Source: Sulfuriferula multivorans
GTDB lineage: Bacteria; Pseudomonadota; Gammaproteobacteria; Burkholderiales; Sulfuriferulaceae
Length of the DNA: 64,000 nucleotides
Reading direction: 5' to 3'
Assembly (NCBI RefSeq): GCF_003851125.1
Contig: NZ_BGOW01000003.1
Location: 124,001-188,000, forward strand
Positions 22,181-31,203 of the stretch are shown here, one piece after another; positions within the stretch are counted from its first letter, which is position 1; the number at the start of each line of letters is the position of its first letter. The position numbers were made by a program, and so were the translations under genes. The notes below the pieces were generated by a model. That model was not told the DNA's origin, searched no databases, and saw nothing but the letters and a program-made list of their open reading frames with translations.

Positions 22181-23236
22181 TTAACTTTGCTGCTGTTGCC
22201 CCAGTGGCAACAGCAGGGTAAAGCAGGTATAGCCAGGGCGGCTATCCGCCTCGATGGTGCCTTGATGCTGGTGCACAAACGTTTGCGCCAGCGTCAGGCC
22301 AAGACCACTGCCGCCTTCGCGGGCCGACACCAGTGGATAAAAAATGCGTTCGCGTATCGATTCCGGGATTCCCGGACCGTTGTCGATAATCTGGATTTGC
22401 ACCGCCAGCGGATGACGCTTCATGGTCAGGGTCACCTGCCGTGCAATGCGCGTACGCAGCACAATCTCGCCTTTCCCGCGCAATGCCTGAACTGCGTTGC
22501 GCACAATATTGAGCGTGGCCTGGATCAGCTGCTCACGGTCGCCGGTAATGTCAGGAATGCTTGTGTCGTAGTCGCGCCGGATAGTGAGCCCGCTCTGCGT
22601 TTCCGCCAACACCAGGCTGCGTACCCGTTCCAATACTTCCAGAATGTTTACCGCGCTGATTTGAGGCAAACGATGTGGCGTAAGCAAGCGATCCATCAGG
22701 GATTGCAGGCGGTCGGACTCCTGGATGATAACCTGCGTATATTCCCGGGTTTCCTTGGGCAGCTCATGCTCCAGCAACTGCGCCGCACCGCGGATGCCAC
22801 CCAGTGGATTTTTGATCTCGTGCGCGAGGTTGCGGATCAGTTCGCGATTGGCCTGCTGTTGCAGCAGCATGCGTTCATCGCGAGCAATTTTAAGTTGCTG
22901 ATCCATGGGGTGGAACTCGATCATGAATGCCACCGGCGCATTTTCCAGCGGGGTCACCGTGCAGCTCACCTGCAGGCGATTGGTGTTCACTTCCAGGACC
23001 AGCTCATGCTCGGTAAAACTGGCATTGTGTGAAAGCGCGTAATCGAGCGCCGTGTGTAACTGCTTCGGCGAGTTGAACAAGGTATCCAGCGACAGGCCGC
23101 CCGCCTGACTGGCGGAAAGCCCGAGCAAATTTTCTGCAGCGGGGTTCAAATAACATGCCTGGCGTGCCGCATCCAGTGCCAGCACGGCAGTGGCCAAGTA
23201 CTCCAGACCCATTAACTGACTGTCTATGACATGCAT
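22181..23236 (-). CDS. ntrB: Nitrogen regulation sensor kinase NtrB
   Basis: 351 residues from ATG 23236. A TTG 54 bases upstream (23290) is the alternative start, and neither has a clear ribosome-binding site. An N-terminal PAS domain (about 10-110) is followed by the dimerisation helix with the phospho-accepting histidine in RNLAHEIKNPLGGIRGAAQLLE. The kinase motifs are NIVRNAVQAL (N box), DNGPGIPESIRERIF (G1) and GGSGLGLTLAQ (G2). It is soluble, as expected for control by PII. The order glnA, DUF4124 gene, ntrB, ntrC is typical of betaproteobacteria. Confidence 0.96.
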   Translation of the reverse strand: MHVIDSQLMGLEYLATAVLALDAARQACYLNPAAENLLGLSASQAGGLSLDTLFNSPKQLHTALDYALSHNASFTEHELVLEVNTNRLQVSCTVTPLENAPVAFMIEFHPMDQQLKIARDERMLLQQQANRELIRNLAHEIKNPLGGIRGAAQLLEHELPKETREYTQVIIQESDRLQSLMDRLLTPHRLPQISAVNILEVLERVRSLVLAETQSGLTIRRDYDTSIPDITGDREQLIQATLNIVRNAVQALRGKGEIVLRTRIARQVTLTMKRHPLAVQIQIIDNGPGIPESIRERIFYPLVSAREGGSGLGLTLAQTFVHQHQGTIEADSRPGYTCFTLLLPLGQQQQS

Positions 23237-23317
23237 CGTGAAGGGCTGGGTTGGGGTAGTTTGAGTGAATGCATTCACCTTAACAAGCAACTAACGCGCC
23301 AGGAATGCAACGCGCAA

Positions 23318-23767
23318 TTATTTTATGCTGGCCAGCTCTTTTTTCAATGCGCGAATATTGTCTTCATGGCGCTTGACGATATCGCGCAATTTATCTGTGC
23401 GTGCGCGCCAGCTTGCACTGCCAGCCTGTTCGCCGCTGCGCAGCGCTTCACCCGCCTTTTGCGCGGCGGTCGCTTCTGCAAGATTGCGTTCTTCGGTGAG
23501 CAACTCATCCTGCAATACACTACGCCGCAAATCATCGCGCTTACGTTGCGTATTGCTATCCACGCGCGGGAAATTGGCCGGCGTGCTGGCTTCCTTTTTG
23601 CGCGCAGGCGCTGCAGTGGTTTCCGCGGGCTCCAGATTCAGTCGTTTGGCACCTCGCCTGGGCAGGTTGGTATAGGTGACTTGACCAGATTCATCCACAT
23701 ATTTGTAAATTTCTGCGTGGACGGGAAGACTGACGATCAGACCAATGATGAGTAGGGCGGCTTTCAT
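23318..23767 (-). CDS. Exported DUF4124-domain protein beside glnA/ntrB
   Basis: 149 residues. A signal peptide (cleavage near residue 18, PVHA) precedes the DUF4124 segment IYKYVDESGQVTYTNLP. The remainder is charged, alpha-helical and probably coiled-coil (about 70-149). No catalytic motif is visible. Proteins of this kind commonly sit between glnA and ntrB in betaproteobacteria, but their function is unknown and the association may be only positional. This copy lacks the glutaredoxin domain of the other two DUF4124 proteins in the window. Confidence 0.82.
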   Translation of the reverse strand: MKAALLIIGLIVSLPVHAEIYKYVDESGQVTYTNLPRRGAKRLNLEPAETTAAPARKKEASTPANFPRVDSNTQRKRDDLRRSVLQDELLTEERNLAEATAAQKAGEALRSGEQAGSASWRARTDKLRDIVKRHEDNIRALKKELASIK

Positions 23768-23855
23768 ATCCAGAACAGGTAAAAGACATACACACTATAA
23801 CGGCCAGGACAACGGAGAGTTTATGGCAAATGAAGGCCGCAAACAATTGATGCAC

Positions 23856-23886
23856 AAAAAAAGGGCGGGGTTTACCCGCCCTTTTT
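23856..23886 (-). terminator. Rho-independent terminator after glnA
   Basis: GGGCGGG and CCCGCCC flank a five-base loop, with an A-run on the left and a T-run on the right of the plus strand. On the minus strand this gives a GC stem followed by seven T residues, placed 18 bases after the glnA stop. The symmetric A/T flanks mean it could also act in the other direction, but no plus-strand gene ends nearby. Confidence 0.85.
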
Positions 23887-23903
23887 AACGCAACGGCCCC
23901 GAT

Positions 23904-25313
23904 TTACAGGGAGTAGTACATTTCAAACTCGACCGGATGGGTAGTCATGCGGAAACGCGTGACCTCCTCCATTTTCAGTTCGATGTAGGCATCGATCATC
24001 TCATTGGAGAATACGCCACCGCGCGTCAGGAACTCGCGGTCCTTGTCCAGATTTTCCAGCGCCATCTCCAGAGAGTGACATACCTTCGGAATCTTGGCTT
24101 CTTCTTCCGGCGGCAAGTCGTACAGATTTTTGTCGGAAGCGTCGCCTGGGTGAATCTTGTTCTGGATGCCATCCAGACCCGCCATCATCAGCGCAGTAAA
24201 GGCCAGGTAAGGATTAGCGGAAGGATCCGGGAAGCGCACCTCGATGCGGCGTGCTTTTTCGCTGGCGACATGCGGAATGCGAATCGAGGCAGAACGGTTT
24301 TTGGCAGAGTAGGCCAGCATTACCGGAGCCTCGAAGCCAGGTACCAAACGCTTGTATGAGTTGGTGCCCGGGTTGGTAATGGCGTTCAGCGCCTTGGCAT
24401 GTTTGATAATGCCGCCAATATAGTACAGGGCGGTTTCGGACAGCCCGGCATAACCATTACCGGCAAACAGGTTTTTACCGTCTTTCCAGATGGATTGGTG
24501 CACGTGCATGCCGGAACCGTTGTCGCCAACGATAGGCTTGGGCATAAAAGTCGCGGTTTTGCCGTAGGCGTGGGCAACGTTTTGCACCACGTATTTGAGT
24601 ATCTGAGTCCAGTCGGCACGCTTGGTCAGGGTGCTGAACATGGTGCCAATTTCGCACTGGCCGGCGGTAGCAACTTCATGGTGATGCACTTCTACCGGCA
24701 CGCCCATGTCTTCGAGCGCCAGGCACATGGCGGAACGGATATCCTGCAGGCTATCCACAGGAGGAACCGGGAAGTAACCACCCTTTACGCCTGGACGATG
24801 GCCCATGTTGCCGCCCTCGTACTTTTCGCCAGAACTCCAGGCCGCCTCTTCGGAATTGATTTTGACTGAGGTGCCGGACATGTCGGTATGCCAGTTCACG
24901 GAATCAAAAATGAAGAATTCGGGCTCTGGGCCAAAATAAGCAGTGTCGCCAATCCCCGTGGATTTTAGGTAGGCTTCGCCGCGCTTGGCGATGGAACGCG
25001 GGTCACGGTCATAGCCTTTCATATCGGTCGGCTCAATCACGTCGCAGGTCAGAAGCAACGTTGATTCGTCCATGAAAGGATCCATGCGGGCACTGTCCGG
25101 ATCCGGCATCAGGATCATGTCGGAAGCCTGGATGCCTTTCCAGCCGGCGATGGAAGAACCGTCGAAAGCGTGGCCGTCGGTGAATTTTTCTTCGTTGAGC
25201 TGTTTCACTGGCACGCTTACATGCTGCTCTTTGCCACGGGTATCGGTAAAACGAAAGTCAACGAATTTCACATCATTTTCTTTGACCATTTTCATTACAT
25301 CGGCGACCGCCAT
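23904..25313 (-). CDS. glnA: Glutamine synthetase type I
   Basis: 469 residues. ATP-dependent amidation of glutamate to glutamine, a dodecameric GS-I beta enzyme. The N-terminal beta-grasp domain contains DGSSIAGW near residue 51. The ATP-binding region [15 protein letters not shown] and the glutamate-binding loop [17 protein letters not shown] are present. The adenylylation site is the tyrosine in NLYDLPPEE near 398. A strong ribosome-binding site (GAGGAGA) precedes the ATG. Upstream lies a sigma-54-type promoter, consistent with NtrC control from the ntrBC genes next door. Confidence 0.98.
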   Translation of the reverse strand: MAVADVMKMVKENDVKFVDFRFTDTRGKEQHVSVPVKQLNEEKFTDGHAFDGSSIAGWKGIQASDMILMPDPDSARMDPFMDESTLLLTCDVIEPTDMKGYDRDPRSIAKRGEAYLKSTGIGDTAYFGPEPEFFIFDSVNWHTDMSGTSVKINSEEAAWSSGEKYEGGNMGHRPGVKGGYFPVPPVDSLQDIRSAMCLALEDMGVPVEVHHHEVATAGQCEIGTMFSTLTKRADWTQILKYVVQNVAHAYGKTATFMPKPIVGDNGSGMHVHQSIWKDGKNLFAGNGYAGLSETALYYIGGIIKHAKALNAITNPGTNSYKRLVPGFEAPVMLAYSAKNRSASIRIPHVASEKARRIEVRFPDPSANPYLAFTALMMAGLDGIQNKIHPGDASDKNLYDLPPEEEAKIPKVCHSLEMALENLDKDREFLTRGGVFSNEMIDAYIELKMEEVTRFRMTTHPVEFEMYYSL

Positions 25314-25380
25314 TTAAATCTCCTCATTGAGTTGCGTTTGCATAAAAACCGGGTGCACTTTTCTGCTGGGGCAATATTTG

Positions 25381-25396
25381 AGCAGAAAACATGCCA
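25381..25396 (-). promoter_or_regulatory. Sigma-54-type promoter for glnA
   Basis: On the minus strand TGGCATGTTTTCTGCT has the invariant GG and GC separated by ten bases and otherwise matches TGGCAC-N5-TTGCA closely. Transcription would start near 25370, leaving a leader of about 57 bases before glnA. The 349-base gap 25314-25662 otherwise contains no gene. An imperfect palindrome TTGGCAATTGTGCCA (25492-25506), about 100 bases upstream of the promoter, might be an activator site but does not match the NtrC consensus well. Confidence 0.7.
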
Positions 25397-25662
25397 GCAA
25401 AATAAATCCCTGCCATCGTCTATTCAGCAGGTGAAACAAAGTAGCTGACATTGCCATGTGCCGGACGTCTGCATAGAACAGCCGCCCAAGATTGGCAATT
25501 GTGCCACAAGCGCTTTCATCTCTGAAACAAAAAATACGCCCTGTTTTGGAGCAAATCCTTATCTAAATGCCCAATGTTAGTGCATACAGCGCCGGCGAGT
25601 CCTGTCCGCACGATTCTGACTATACTGAAATCAAAATCCAACAACACAACAAGGACCTCGCC

Positions 25663-26115
25663 ATGCCCACCATTAGCCATATTCTCAAACACGCCCAACA
25701 ACGCGGCAAACTGGCCGGGCTGCCCTACGCAGGTGCGCTGACCCCGGTCGAGGCCAATTTGATCTGGCACCAGGCCCCCGGCGCCCGTCTGGTGGACGTG
25801 CGCTCGCATGCGGAATGGGATCTGGTCGGCGAAATTCCCGGTTCCGTGCAGTTGGAGTGGCAAGCTTATCCGGGTTGGGTACAGAACCCGTACTTCTTGC
25901 AGCAACTCAAACAGCAGGTGGATATGGAAGCGTTGGTCATGTTTATCTGCCGTAGCGGAGAGCGTTCTCATCAAGCTGCCTTGGTTGCCCTCAACGCAGG
26001 CTACACTGAAGTTTACAATGTGCTGGAAGGTTTCGAAGGCTGCAAGAGCACGGACGGCAAACGCGGACAGGATAGCGGCTGGAAAACTGCCGATTTGCCA
26101 TGGAAACATCGCTAA
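25663..26115 (+). CDS. Rhodanese-like sulfurtransferase
   Basis: 150 residues from ATG 25663, with AAGGA nine bases upstream. The opening from 25567 extends into non-coding sequence. A single rhodanese domain carries VDVRSHAEWDLVGEIPGSV near residue 47 and the active-site loop CRSGERSH near 104, with a catalytic cysteine that should carry persulfide. GFEGCKSTDGKRGQDSGWK near the end is typical of the small betaproteobacterial rhodaneses. The sulfur donor and acceptor are unknown. It is separated from aroE by 50 bases. Confidence 0.9.
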   Translation: MPTISHILKHAQQRGKLAGLPYAGALTPVEANLIWHQAPGARLVDVRSHAEWDLVGEIPGSVQLEWQAYPGWVQNPYFLQQLKQQVDMEALVMFICRSGERSHQAALVALNAGYTEVYNVLEGFEGCKSTDGKRGQDSGWKTADLPWKHR

Positions 26116-26165
26116 TCGGTCATTATCCCGCTAGAATCTGCCCAGTTTAATTTCAGTAATCCGCC

Positions 26166-26984
26166 ATGCCCCAGCTTTATGCCGTGATCGGCAACCCGGT
26201 CGAGCATTCAAAATCACCACTCATTCACGCCGCTTTTGCCCGTGAAACCTGCCAGGATATCGTCTACGAGCGGCTCCTGGCGCCACTGGACGGCTTCGCT
26301 GAAACGGTCAATGCATTCCGTCGTTCGGGCGGTGCCGGGGCGAACGTGACCGTGCCGTTCAAGGAACAGGCTTTTGCGTTGGCTGACGAGATCTCCGAAC
26401 GCGCGCGGCTTGCGGGCGCGGTCAACACCCTGAAATTTACCGACGCGCGTATCGAGGGCGACAATACCGACGGTGCCGGGCTGGTGACAGACATCACACG
26501 CAATCTCGGCTTTAACATTGCGCGGAAACGGATTCTGATCATAGGCGCAGGTGGCGCGGCACGCGGTATCGCCTTGCCGCTCCTAGCCGAATCTCCGGCG
26601 CTCCTGGTCTTTGCCAACCGCAACCTGAATAAAGCGCAAATACTGCAGCATCAATTTTCACCCTATGGTGTGGTGGAGACTTGCGATTTTGCCGCTCTGC
26701 CAGGCAGGCAGTTTGATCTGGTCATCAATGCCACTTCGGCCAGCCTGTCGGGCGAACAGGTGCCATTGCCCGCCGATCTCTATGCTTTGGACAGCCTGGC
26801 CTACGACATCATGTACGGCATCGGTGAAACCCCGTTTCTCGCCCATGCCCGCAGTCACGGCGCGGGCCAGTACTCGGATGGCCTGGGGATGCTGGTCGAG
26901 CAGGCCGCGGAAGCCTTTTATGTCTGGCGCAAGGTGCGTCCGACAACTGCGCCGGTCATAGCAATGCTGCGTCAGCACTCATAA
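26166..26984 (+). CDS. aroE: Shikimate dehydrogenase (NADP+)
   Basis: 272 residues. Reduces 3-dehydroshikimate to shikimate in aromatic amino-acid synthesis. The shikimate-binding residues are in [17 protein letters not shown] at the N-terminus. The catalytic lysine is in [11 protein letters not shown] near residue 66 and the NTDGAGLV motif is near 99. The NADP-binding loop is [14 protein letters not shown] near 128. The stop codon overlaps the mtgA start (TAATG), indicating coupled translation. Confidence 0.96.
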   Translation: MPQLYAVIGNPVEHSKSPLIHAAFARETCQDIVYERLLAPLDGFAETVNAFRRSGGAGANVTVPFKEQAFALADEISERARLAGAVNTLKFTDARIEGDNTDGAGLVTDITRNLGFNIARKRILIIGAGGAARGIALPLLAESPALLVFANRNLNKAQILQHQFSPYGVVETCDFAALPGRQFDLVINATSASLSGEQVPLPADLYALDSLAYDIMYGIGETPFLAHARSHGAGQYSDGLGMLVEQAAEAFYVWRKVRPTTAPVIAMLRQHS

Positions 26985-27673
26985 TGGGAAAATGGCTACG
27001 ACGTGGGCTGCTTGGGCTGCTATTGCTAGTGCTGGGCTATCAGTTGTGGATTTTTGCCCATGTGTGGTGGTGGGTGGATCACAATCCAGCCAACAGCGCA
27101 TTCATGGATGAACGCCTCGACATCCTGCAGCAGAACAACCCGGATGCGGAACTGCGCCACAAATGGGTACCGTATGCAAAAATATCCGGCAATCTCAAGC
27201 GCGCCTTGGTCGCGGCGGAAGATGCGCGTTTCCTCAGCCACGATGGCTTTGACTGGGAAGGTATCCAGTACGCGGCTGAAAAAAACCTGAAAAAAGGCCG
27301 GATCGTTGCCGGTGGATCCACCATCAGCCAGCAACTCGCCAAGAATCTGTTTCTGTCGGGCAGCCGCACGCCGTGGCGCAAACTGGAGGAAGCCATCATC
27401 ACGGTAATGCTGGAAAAAATGATGCCCAAACGCCGCATCCTGGAGATATACATGAATGTCATCGAGTGGGGCAATGGCGTATTCGGTGCGCAGGCAGCCG
27501 CGCATTATTATTATCGCACTTCGGCAGCAGCGCTGACTCCAGCGCAGGCTGCCAAGCTCGCCGCCATGGTGCCTAATCCGCGCTACTACGATACCCATCG
27601 CAATGCACGAGGGTTATTGCACCGGGCTGCCATCATCCAGGCGCGCATGGGTTCGGCGGTGGTGCCGCGCTGA
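26984..27673 (+). CDS. mtgA: Monofunctional biosynthetic peptidoglycan transglycosylase
   Basis: 229 residues. GT51 glycosyltransferase that polymerises lipid II into glycan strands. One N-terminal membrane helix (about 8-26) anchors it in the inner membrane. The catalytic glutamate is in AAEDARFLSHDGFDW near residue 74, and GGSTISQQLAKNLFL near 109 and EAIITVMLEKMMPKRRILEIY follow in family order. No transpeptidase domain is present. It overlaps aroE by one base, a common pairing in betaproteobacteria. It is convergent with the copper chaperone gene, three bases apart. Confidence 0.95.
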   Translation: MGKWLRRGLLGLLLLVLGYQLWIFAHVWWWVDHNPANSAFMDERLDILQQNNPDAELRHKWVPYAKISGNLKRALVAAEDARFLSHDGFDWEGIQYAAEKNLKKGRIVAGGSTISQQLAKNLFLSGSRTPWRKLEEAIITVMLEKMMPKRRILEIYMNVIEWGNGVFGAQAAAHYYYRTSAAALTPAQAAKLAAMVPNPRYYDTHRNARGLLHRAAIIQARMGSAVVPR

Positions 27674-27676
27674 GCC

Positions 27677-28117
27677 TCAATGCATCATCTGGCCGCTCGG
27701 GTCACGCACCTGGGCGGTGACCTCCACAATTTCACGCTTTTTGTTCGCCGTTTCGATGGTGAGCTTGATCGGCACCGCCTCTCCGGTTTTGAATGGCTGT
27801 TTTAAATCAAACAGCATCAGGTGAAAACCGCCTGGAGCCAATTTCACTGTCTTGCCCTTAGGCAATGCCAGTGTCTTGACTTCGCGCATTTCCATCACGC
27901 CATGATTCATGCGCATGAGGTGTATTTCCATATTGCCGGCCGCCGGGCTCTGGGCGCCAATCAGCCTGGCATTTTCCGGGCTGGTAATGTCCATGTAAGC
28001 GCCGGCCACCTGTTGGCCCGGTACCGTGGCACGCATCCAGATATTCTCCACTTTCACGTCAGCAGCCATTGCACTCTGCGCCAGTAGCGCCAAGCCCAGC
28101 ATTGCAAATTGTTTCAT
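27677..28117 (-). CDS. Periplasmic copper chaperone PCu(A)C
   Basis: 146 residues from ATG 28117. A signal peptide ends near residue 18 (AMA|AD). The copper-binding pattern H-x10-M...H-x-M is present: MEIHLMRMNHGVMEM and, about 20 residues later, GFHLML. The family delivers Cu(I) to the CuA or CuB centres of cytochrome oxidases in the periplasm. It is divergent from a barrel protein gene and lies beside a TlpA-like thioredoxin and the RegB/RegA system. In other bacteria that system sits next to the Sco-type copper chaperone gene (senC/prrC). Confidence 0.92.
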   Translation of the reverse strand: MKQFAMLGLALLAQSAMAADVKVENIWMRATVPGQQVAGAYMDITSPENARLIGAQSPAAGNMEIHLMRMNHGVMEMREVKTLALPKGKTVKLAPGGFHLMLFDLKQPFKTGEAVPIKLTIETANKKREIVEVTAQVRDPSGQMMH

Positions 28118-28224
28118 GATTGATATCCTCAATTGAAATTCAAGCTTCGGATTGTAGCCTCGTAAACACTCAATAAAATACGCGCATAGTGCAGAGCAAG
28201 GAAAGACGCTGGAGTGTGGCTAAT

Positions 28225-28259
28225 TGTCGCATATCAAGCAGGTGCGACACCGTGTCACA
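28225..28259. promoter_or_regulatory. Inverted/direct repeat cluster, candidate RegA-type operator
   Basis: TGTCGCA (28225-28231) and TGCGACA (28243-28249) are perfect inverted copies 11 bases apart, followed three bases later by TGTCACA (28253-28259). The first half-site is part of AATTGTCGC, a string that recurs in the regB promoter at 29886-29894. The cluster lies between the divergent copper chaperone and barrel genes and about 25 bases upstream of a possible -10 (TAATAT, 28284-28289) that lacks a good -35, as activator-dependent promoters often do. Confidence 0.5.
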
Positions 28260-28332
28260 TATCATGCACACGGCCCGACAAGTTAATATCCAGCCATCAA
28301 AGATTCCATTCTAACAACACAGGGAGTACTCC

Positions 28333-29310
28333 ATGATGGCCACCCAATCCAGCAAAATCCGCAGCCTGATCATCTGTGCCACGCTGCTCACACCTGCATC
28401 GGCACTGGCGTGTTCCAGTTGTGGGTGCACCTTGAGTTCGGATTGGGAAAATCAGGGGCTAGCTAGCACACCGGGGGTGCGGGTGGACTTGCGTTACGAC
28501 TATATCAACCAGAATCAGCTCCGTCACGGCAGCGGCACGGCCAGCAGTGCCGACGTGGCAGCAGCGCTGGCCAACGGCACCGTGGGGGAGACCGAGCGAA
28601 TAACCACCAATCATTACTACACGCTGGGGCTTGATTATTCGCCCAGCCGCGCATGGGGATTCAACCTGCAGGTTCCCTACATCGATCGCAACCACAGCAC
28701 GCTGGGCGCGGGCGATACCGACAACACCTACTCGCATACCCAAAGCGTGGGCGACATCAAGCTGATTGCGCGTTATCAGGGCTTTTTTCCGGAGGGCGAT
28801 ACCGGCATCCAGTTCGGGCTGAAATTACCCACCGGCAAGCATGATTACAACTTCTCCAGCGGTCCTGGCGCCGGCACGCCACTGGATCGCAGCCTGCAAC
28901 CGGGCAGCGGCAGCACAGATATTATCCTCGGCGTCTATCGCTATGGCTCGCTGAATAAAAGCTGGGACTGGTTTGCGCAGGGCATTTTTCAGGCGCCGAT
29001 CAAAACCTTGGATGATTACCGCCCGGGCAATGCACTCAACCTGAATGCGGGGGTGCGTTACATGGAGTTCGGCAATATCGTGCCGCAATTGCAAATCAAT
29101 GCGCAGACGCGCCAACGCGATACCGGCTTGAATGCGGATCCTGACAATACCGGCGGCAAGCTGGTTTACCTGAGCCCTGGCTTTACTGCCGCCATCAGCA
29201 AGTCCACCAAAATTTACGGCTTCATCCAGGTGCCGCTGTATCAATATGTTGAAGGTCTGCAACTGGCTCCGCGCTGGAACGCTTCAGTAGGACTGAACTT
29301 CAGTTTGTGA
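28333..29310 (+). CDS. Cysteine-headed outer-membrane beta-barrel protein
   Basis: 325 residues. A signal peptide ends near residue 24, and the mature N-terminus begins with a cysteine cluster (CSSCGCT). The rest alternates short amphipathic strands, for example LRYDYINQNQL, YYTLGLDYSPS and WGFNLQVPYIDRN. It ends in a phenylalanine-containing strand (SVGLNFSL), as expected of a barrel inserted by BAM. It resembles the phenol-degradation MetA-type barrel family. The ligand is unknown; the cysteines and the copper chaperone next door suggest a metal link, which is inference only. It has two adjacent ATG starts behind AGGGAG. The 3' end overlaps the convergent tlpA-like gene by 11 bases. Confidence 0.75.
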   Translation: MMATQSSKIRSLIICATLLTPASALACSSCGCTLSSDWENQGLASTPGVRVDLRYDYINQNQLRHGSGTASSADVAAALANGTVGETERITTNHYYTLGLDYSPSRAWGFNLQVPYIDRNHSTLGAGDTDNTYSHTQSVGDIKLIARYQGFFPEGDTGIQFGLKLPTGKHDYNFSSGPGAGTPLDRSLQPGSGSTDIILGVYRYGSLNKSWDWFAQGIFQAPIKTLDDYRPGNALNLNAGVRYMEFGNIVPQLQINAQTRQRDTGLNADPDNTGGKLVYLSPGFTAAISKSTKIYGFIQVPLYQYVEGLQLAPRWNASVGLNFSL

Positions 29311-29818
29311 GCGGCGTTTTCAGGTAGGGCAGGACATATTCGTCCAGGCTGGTTGCGGTGATGGGTTGCTCGCCTGACCAGTCGCTTTTGCGCAGTACGC
29401 CAGCGCGGTCAATCACAAAGGTCAGCGGCAAACGCCAGATACGCCCATAGCCTGACACTGTGGCGTTGGAGATCAAGGCCAGCGGGTAAGTGTAGGCTGC
29501 CGCTGCCGCACGTACTTTGGCTTCATCGCTGCGGTCTTCAACACTGACAGCAATAATCTCCAGACCCTCATCGTGGTGCTGCTTGTAGAACCGCTCCAGC
29601 GCAGGCATTTCCACCTGGCAGGGCGGACACCAGGTCGCCCAGAAGTGCAGCAATACCACTTTGCCTTGCAGGCTGGCCAAACTAAGGACGCGACCATCCA
29701 GCGTCGTCACGGTGAACGCCGGTGCTGCCGCGCCCGTTCGCAAACTGTCCGCCAACACCGGAGGCGCACCTGCTAAGGCCAGCACTCCTGCCAGAATAAT
29801 GCCTGCCAGATATTGCAT
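29300..29818 (-). CDS. TlpA-like periplasmic thioredoxin
   Basis: 172 residues. A signal peptide ends near residue 23. A TlpA/ResA-type thioredoxin fold has the active site WCPPC (C64, C67) and cis-proline in WRLPLTFVIDRAG. Such proteins reduce periplasmic cysteines during cytochrome c or CuA-centre assembly; in Bradyrhizobium TlpA reduces the CuA site and Sco. Here it lies between the copper chaperone/barrel pair and regB, so a role in oxidase maturation is plausible. A strong ribosome-binding site (AAAGGAGGAATC) precedes the ATG. Its end overlaps the convergent barrel gene by 11 bases. Confidence 0.9.
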   Translation of the reverse strand: MQYLAGIILAGVLALAGAPPVLADSLRTGAAAPAFTVTTLDGRVLSLASLQGKVVLLHFWATWCPPCQVEMPALERFYKQHHDEGLEIIAVSVEDRSDEAKVRAAAAAYTYPLALISNATVSGYGRIWRLPLTFVIDRAGVLRKSDWSGEQPITATSLDEYVLPYLKTPLTN

Positions 29819-29879
29819 GATTCCTCCTTTGTCAGCTCATATTAAAGCCAGTTTACCCGGCATGGCGCACCCCTTGCCT

Positions 29880-29894
29880 GCGACCAATTGTCGC
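29880..29894. promoter_or_regulatory. GCGAC-N5-GTCGC palindrome upstream of regB
   Basis: GCGACCAATTGTCGC is an inverted repeat of GCGAC/GTCGC about 45 bases upstream of the regB ATG (centre at 29887). Its AATTGTCGC half is identical to the first half-site of the cluster at 28222-28230. RegA/PrrA-type regulators prefer GC-rich half-sites of this kind, so autoregulation is a reasonable inference. Confidence 0.5.
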
Positions 29895-29931
29895 TGCGAT
29901 CCAGCACGCTGGCGGCGTACAATGGCACGCC

Positions 29932-31203
29932 ATGACATTTACCAACCGTTTTCGCACCGTTCCCGTCGCCGGCATGTTGCGCCGCCTGTTTGTGCTGCGG
30001 CTGTATGCCATTGCCGGGCAGACGCTGGCAATAACCGGCGTCAACTTTGGTCTCGACATCCGGCTTCCGCTGCTGCCAATGCTGATGGTGGTCGTCCTGC
30101 TTGCGTTGCTCAACCTGGCCACCTGGGTGCGCCTGGAACAGCCCTGGCCGGTCACCGCCATGGAGTTTTTCGCGCAACTGCTGGTGGATGTAACTGCGCT
30201 GACCACGCTGTTATTCTATAGCGGCGGTTCGACCAATCCGTTTGTTTCACTGTATCTGTTGCCCATCATCGTCGCGGCCATTACCCTGCCAGTGCTTTAT
30301 GCATGGGTGCTGACCACGATTTGCGTGGCCGCATACAGCTTTCTGATGTTTTTCTATCTGTCCCTGAACATGCCGCACGACGCTGCGGCCTTTGCATTGC
30401 ATGTGGCGGGCATGTGGCTCAATTTCATTGCCAGCGCGGTATTGATCACCTTCTTCATTGGCCGCATGGCCGCCTCGATCCGCGGCCGGGAGCGGGAGCT
30501 GGCCGAGGCGCGCGAAACCGGTTTGCGCAACGAACAAATCGTGGCGCTGGGCTGCCTGGCGGCGGGCGCTGCACACGAATTGTCCACTCCGCTGGCCACC
30601 ATGGCAGTGGTTGCCGGGGAGTTGCAATACGAGCACGGCGGTGATCCGGCATTGGCCGCCAACCTGCACATCCTGCGCAACCAGGTCGCAGCCTGCAAAG
30701 CGATTCTCACCCGGCTCACGGCCACCGGTGGCGCCGGGCGTGCCGAAGACGCGCGCCTGCTGGCGGTAGACGTTTATCTCGATGAGCTGGTGGCGCAATG
30801 GCAACTGGTGCGCCCGGCGATCGGCCTGCAAACTCGCTGGGAAGGTGTGCGTCCTGCACCCAATATCCTGGCCGAGGCAACGCTTGGCCAGGCGCTGCTC
30901 AGCCTGTTCAACAACGCTGCAGACGCCGCGCCCTTTGCGGTGGAACTGGAAGCGCGCTGGGATAACCAGGAATTGACACTCGACATCCTTGACCGCGGGC
31001 AAGGCTTTAACCAGGAGGCGGCGGCCCGTGCCGGCGAAGTTTTTTTTACCACCAAACAGGAGCAGGGGGGGGTCGGCCTGGGCTTGTTCCTGGCCAACGC
31101 CAGCATCGAGCGCCTGGGTGGCAGCGTGCGCATGCTGCCGCGCGCAGGCGGCGGCGCGCACATCGTAGTATGTCTGCCTCTGCATCAGCCGCGCACACCA
31201 TGA
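29932..31203 (+). CDS. regB: Redox sensor histidine kinase RegB/PrrB/ActS family
   Basis: 423 residues. Six N-terminal membrane helices (about 20-180). The ubiquinone-binding heptapeptide GGxxNPF is present as GGSTNPF (98-104) between helices. The phospho-accepting histidine is H215 in AAGAAHELSTPLATM. A cysteine at 255 (AACKAILTRL) sits where the redox-active Cys265 of Rhodobacter RegB lies. The ATP-binding motifs LFNNAADA and GVGLGLFLANASIERLGG follow. The kinase responds to quinone redox state and controls respiratory oxidases through RegA. The stop overlaps the regA start (ATGA). Confidence 0.94.
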   Translation: MTFTNRFRTVPVAGMLRRLFVLRLYAIAGQTLAITGVNFGLDIRLPLLPMLMVVVLLALLNLATWVRLEQPWPVTAMEFFAQLLVDVTALTTLLFYSGGSTNPFVSLYLLPIIVAAITLPVLYAWVLTTICVAAYSFLMFFYLSLNMPHDAAAFALHVAGMWLNFIASAVLITFFIGRMAASIRGRERELAEARETGLRNEQIVALGCLAAGAAHELSTPLATMAVVAGELQYEHGGDPALAANLHILRNQVAACKAILTRLTATGGAGRAEDARLLAVDVYLDELVAQWQLVRPAIGLQTRWEGVRPAPNILAEATLGQALLSLFNNAADAAPFAVELEARWDNQELTLDILDRGQGFNQEAAARAGEVFFTTKQEQGGVGLGLFLANASIERLGGSVRMLPRAGGGAHIVVCLPLHQPRTP

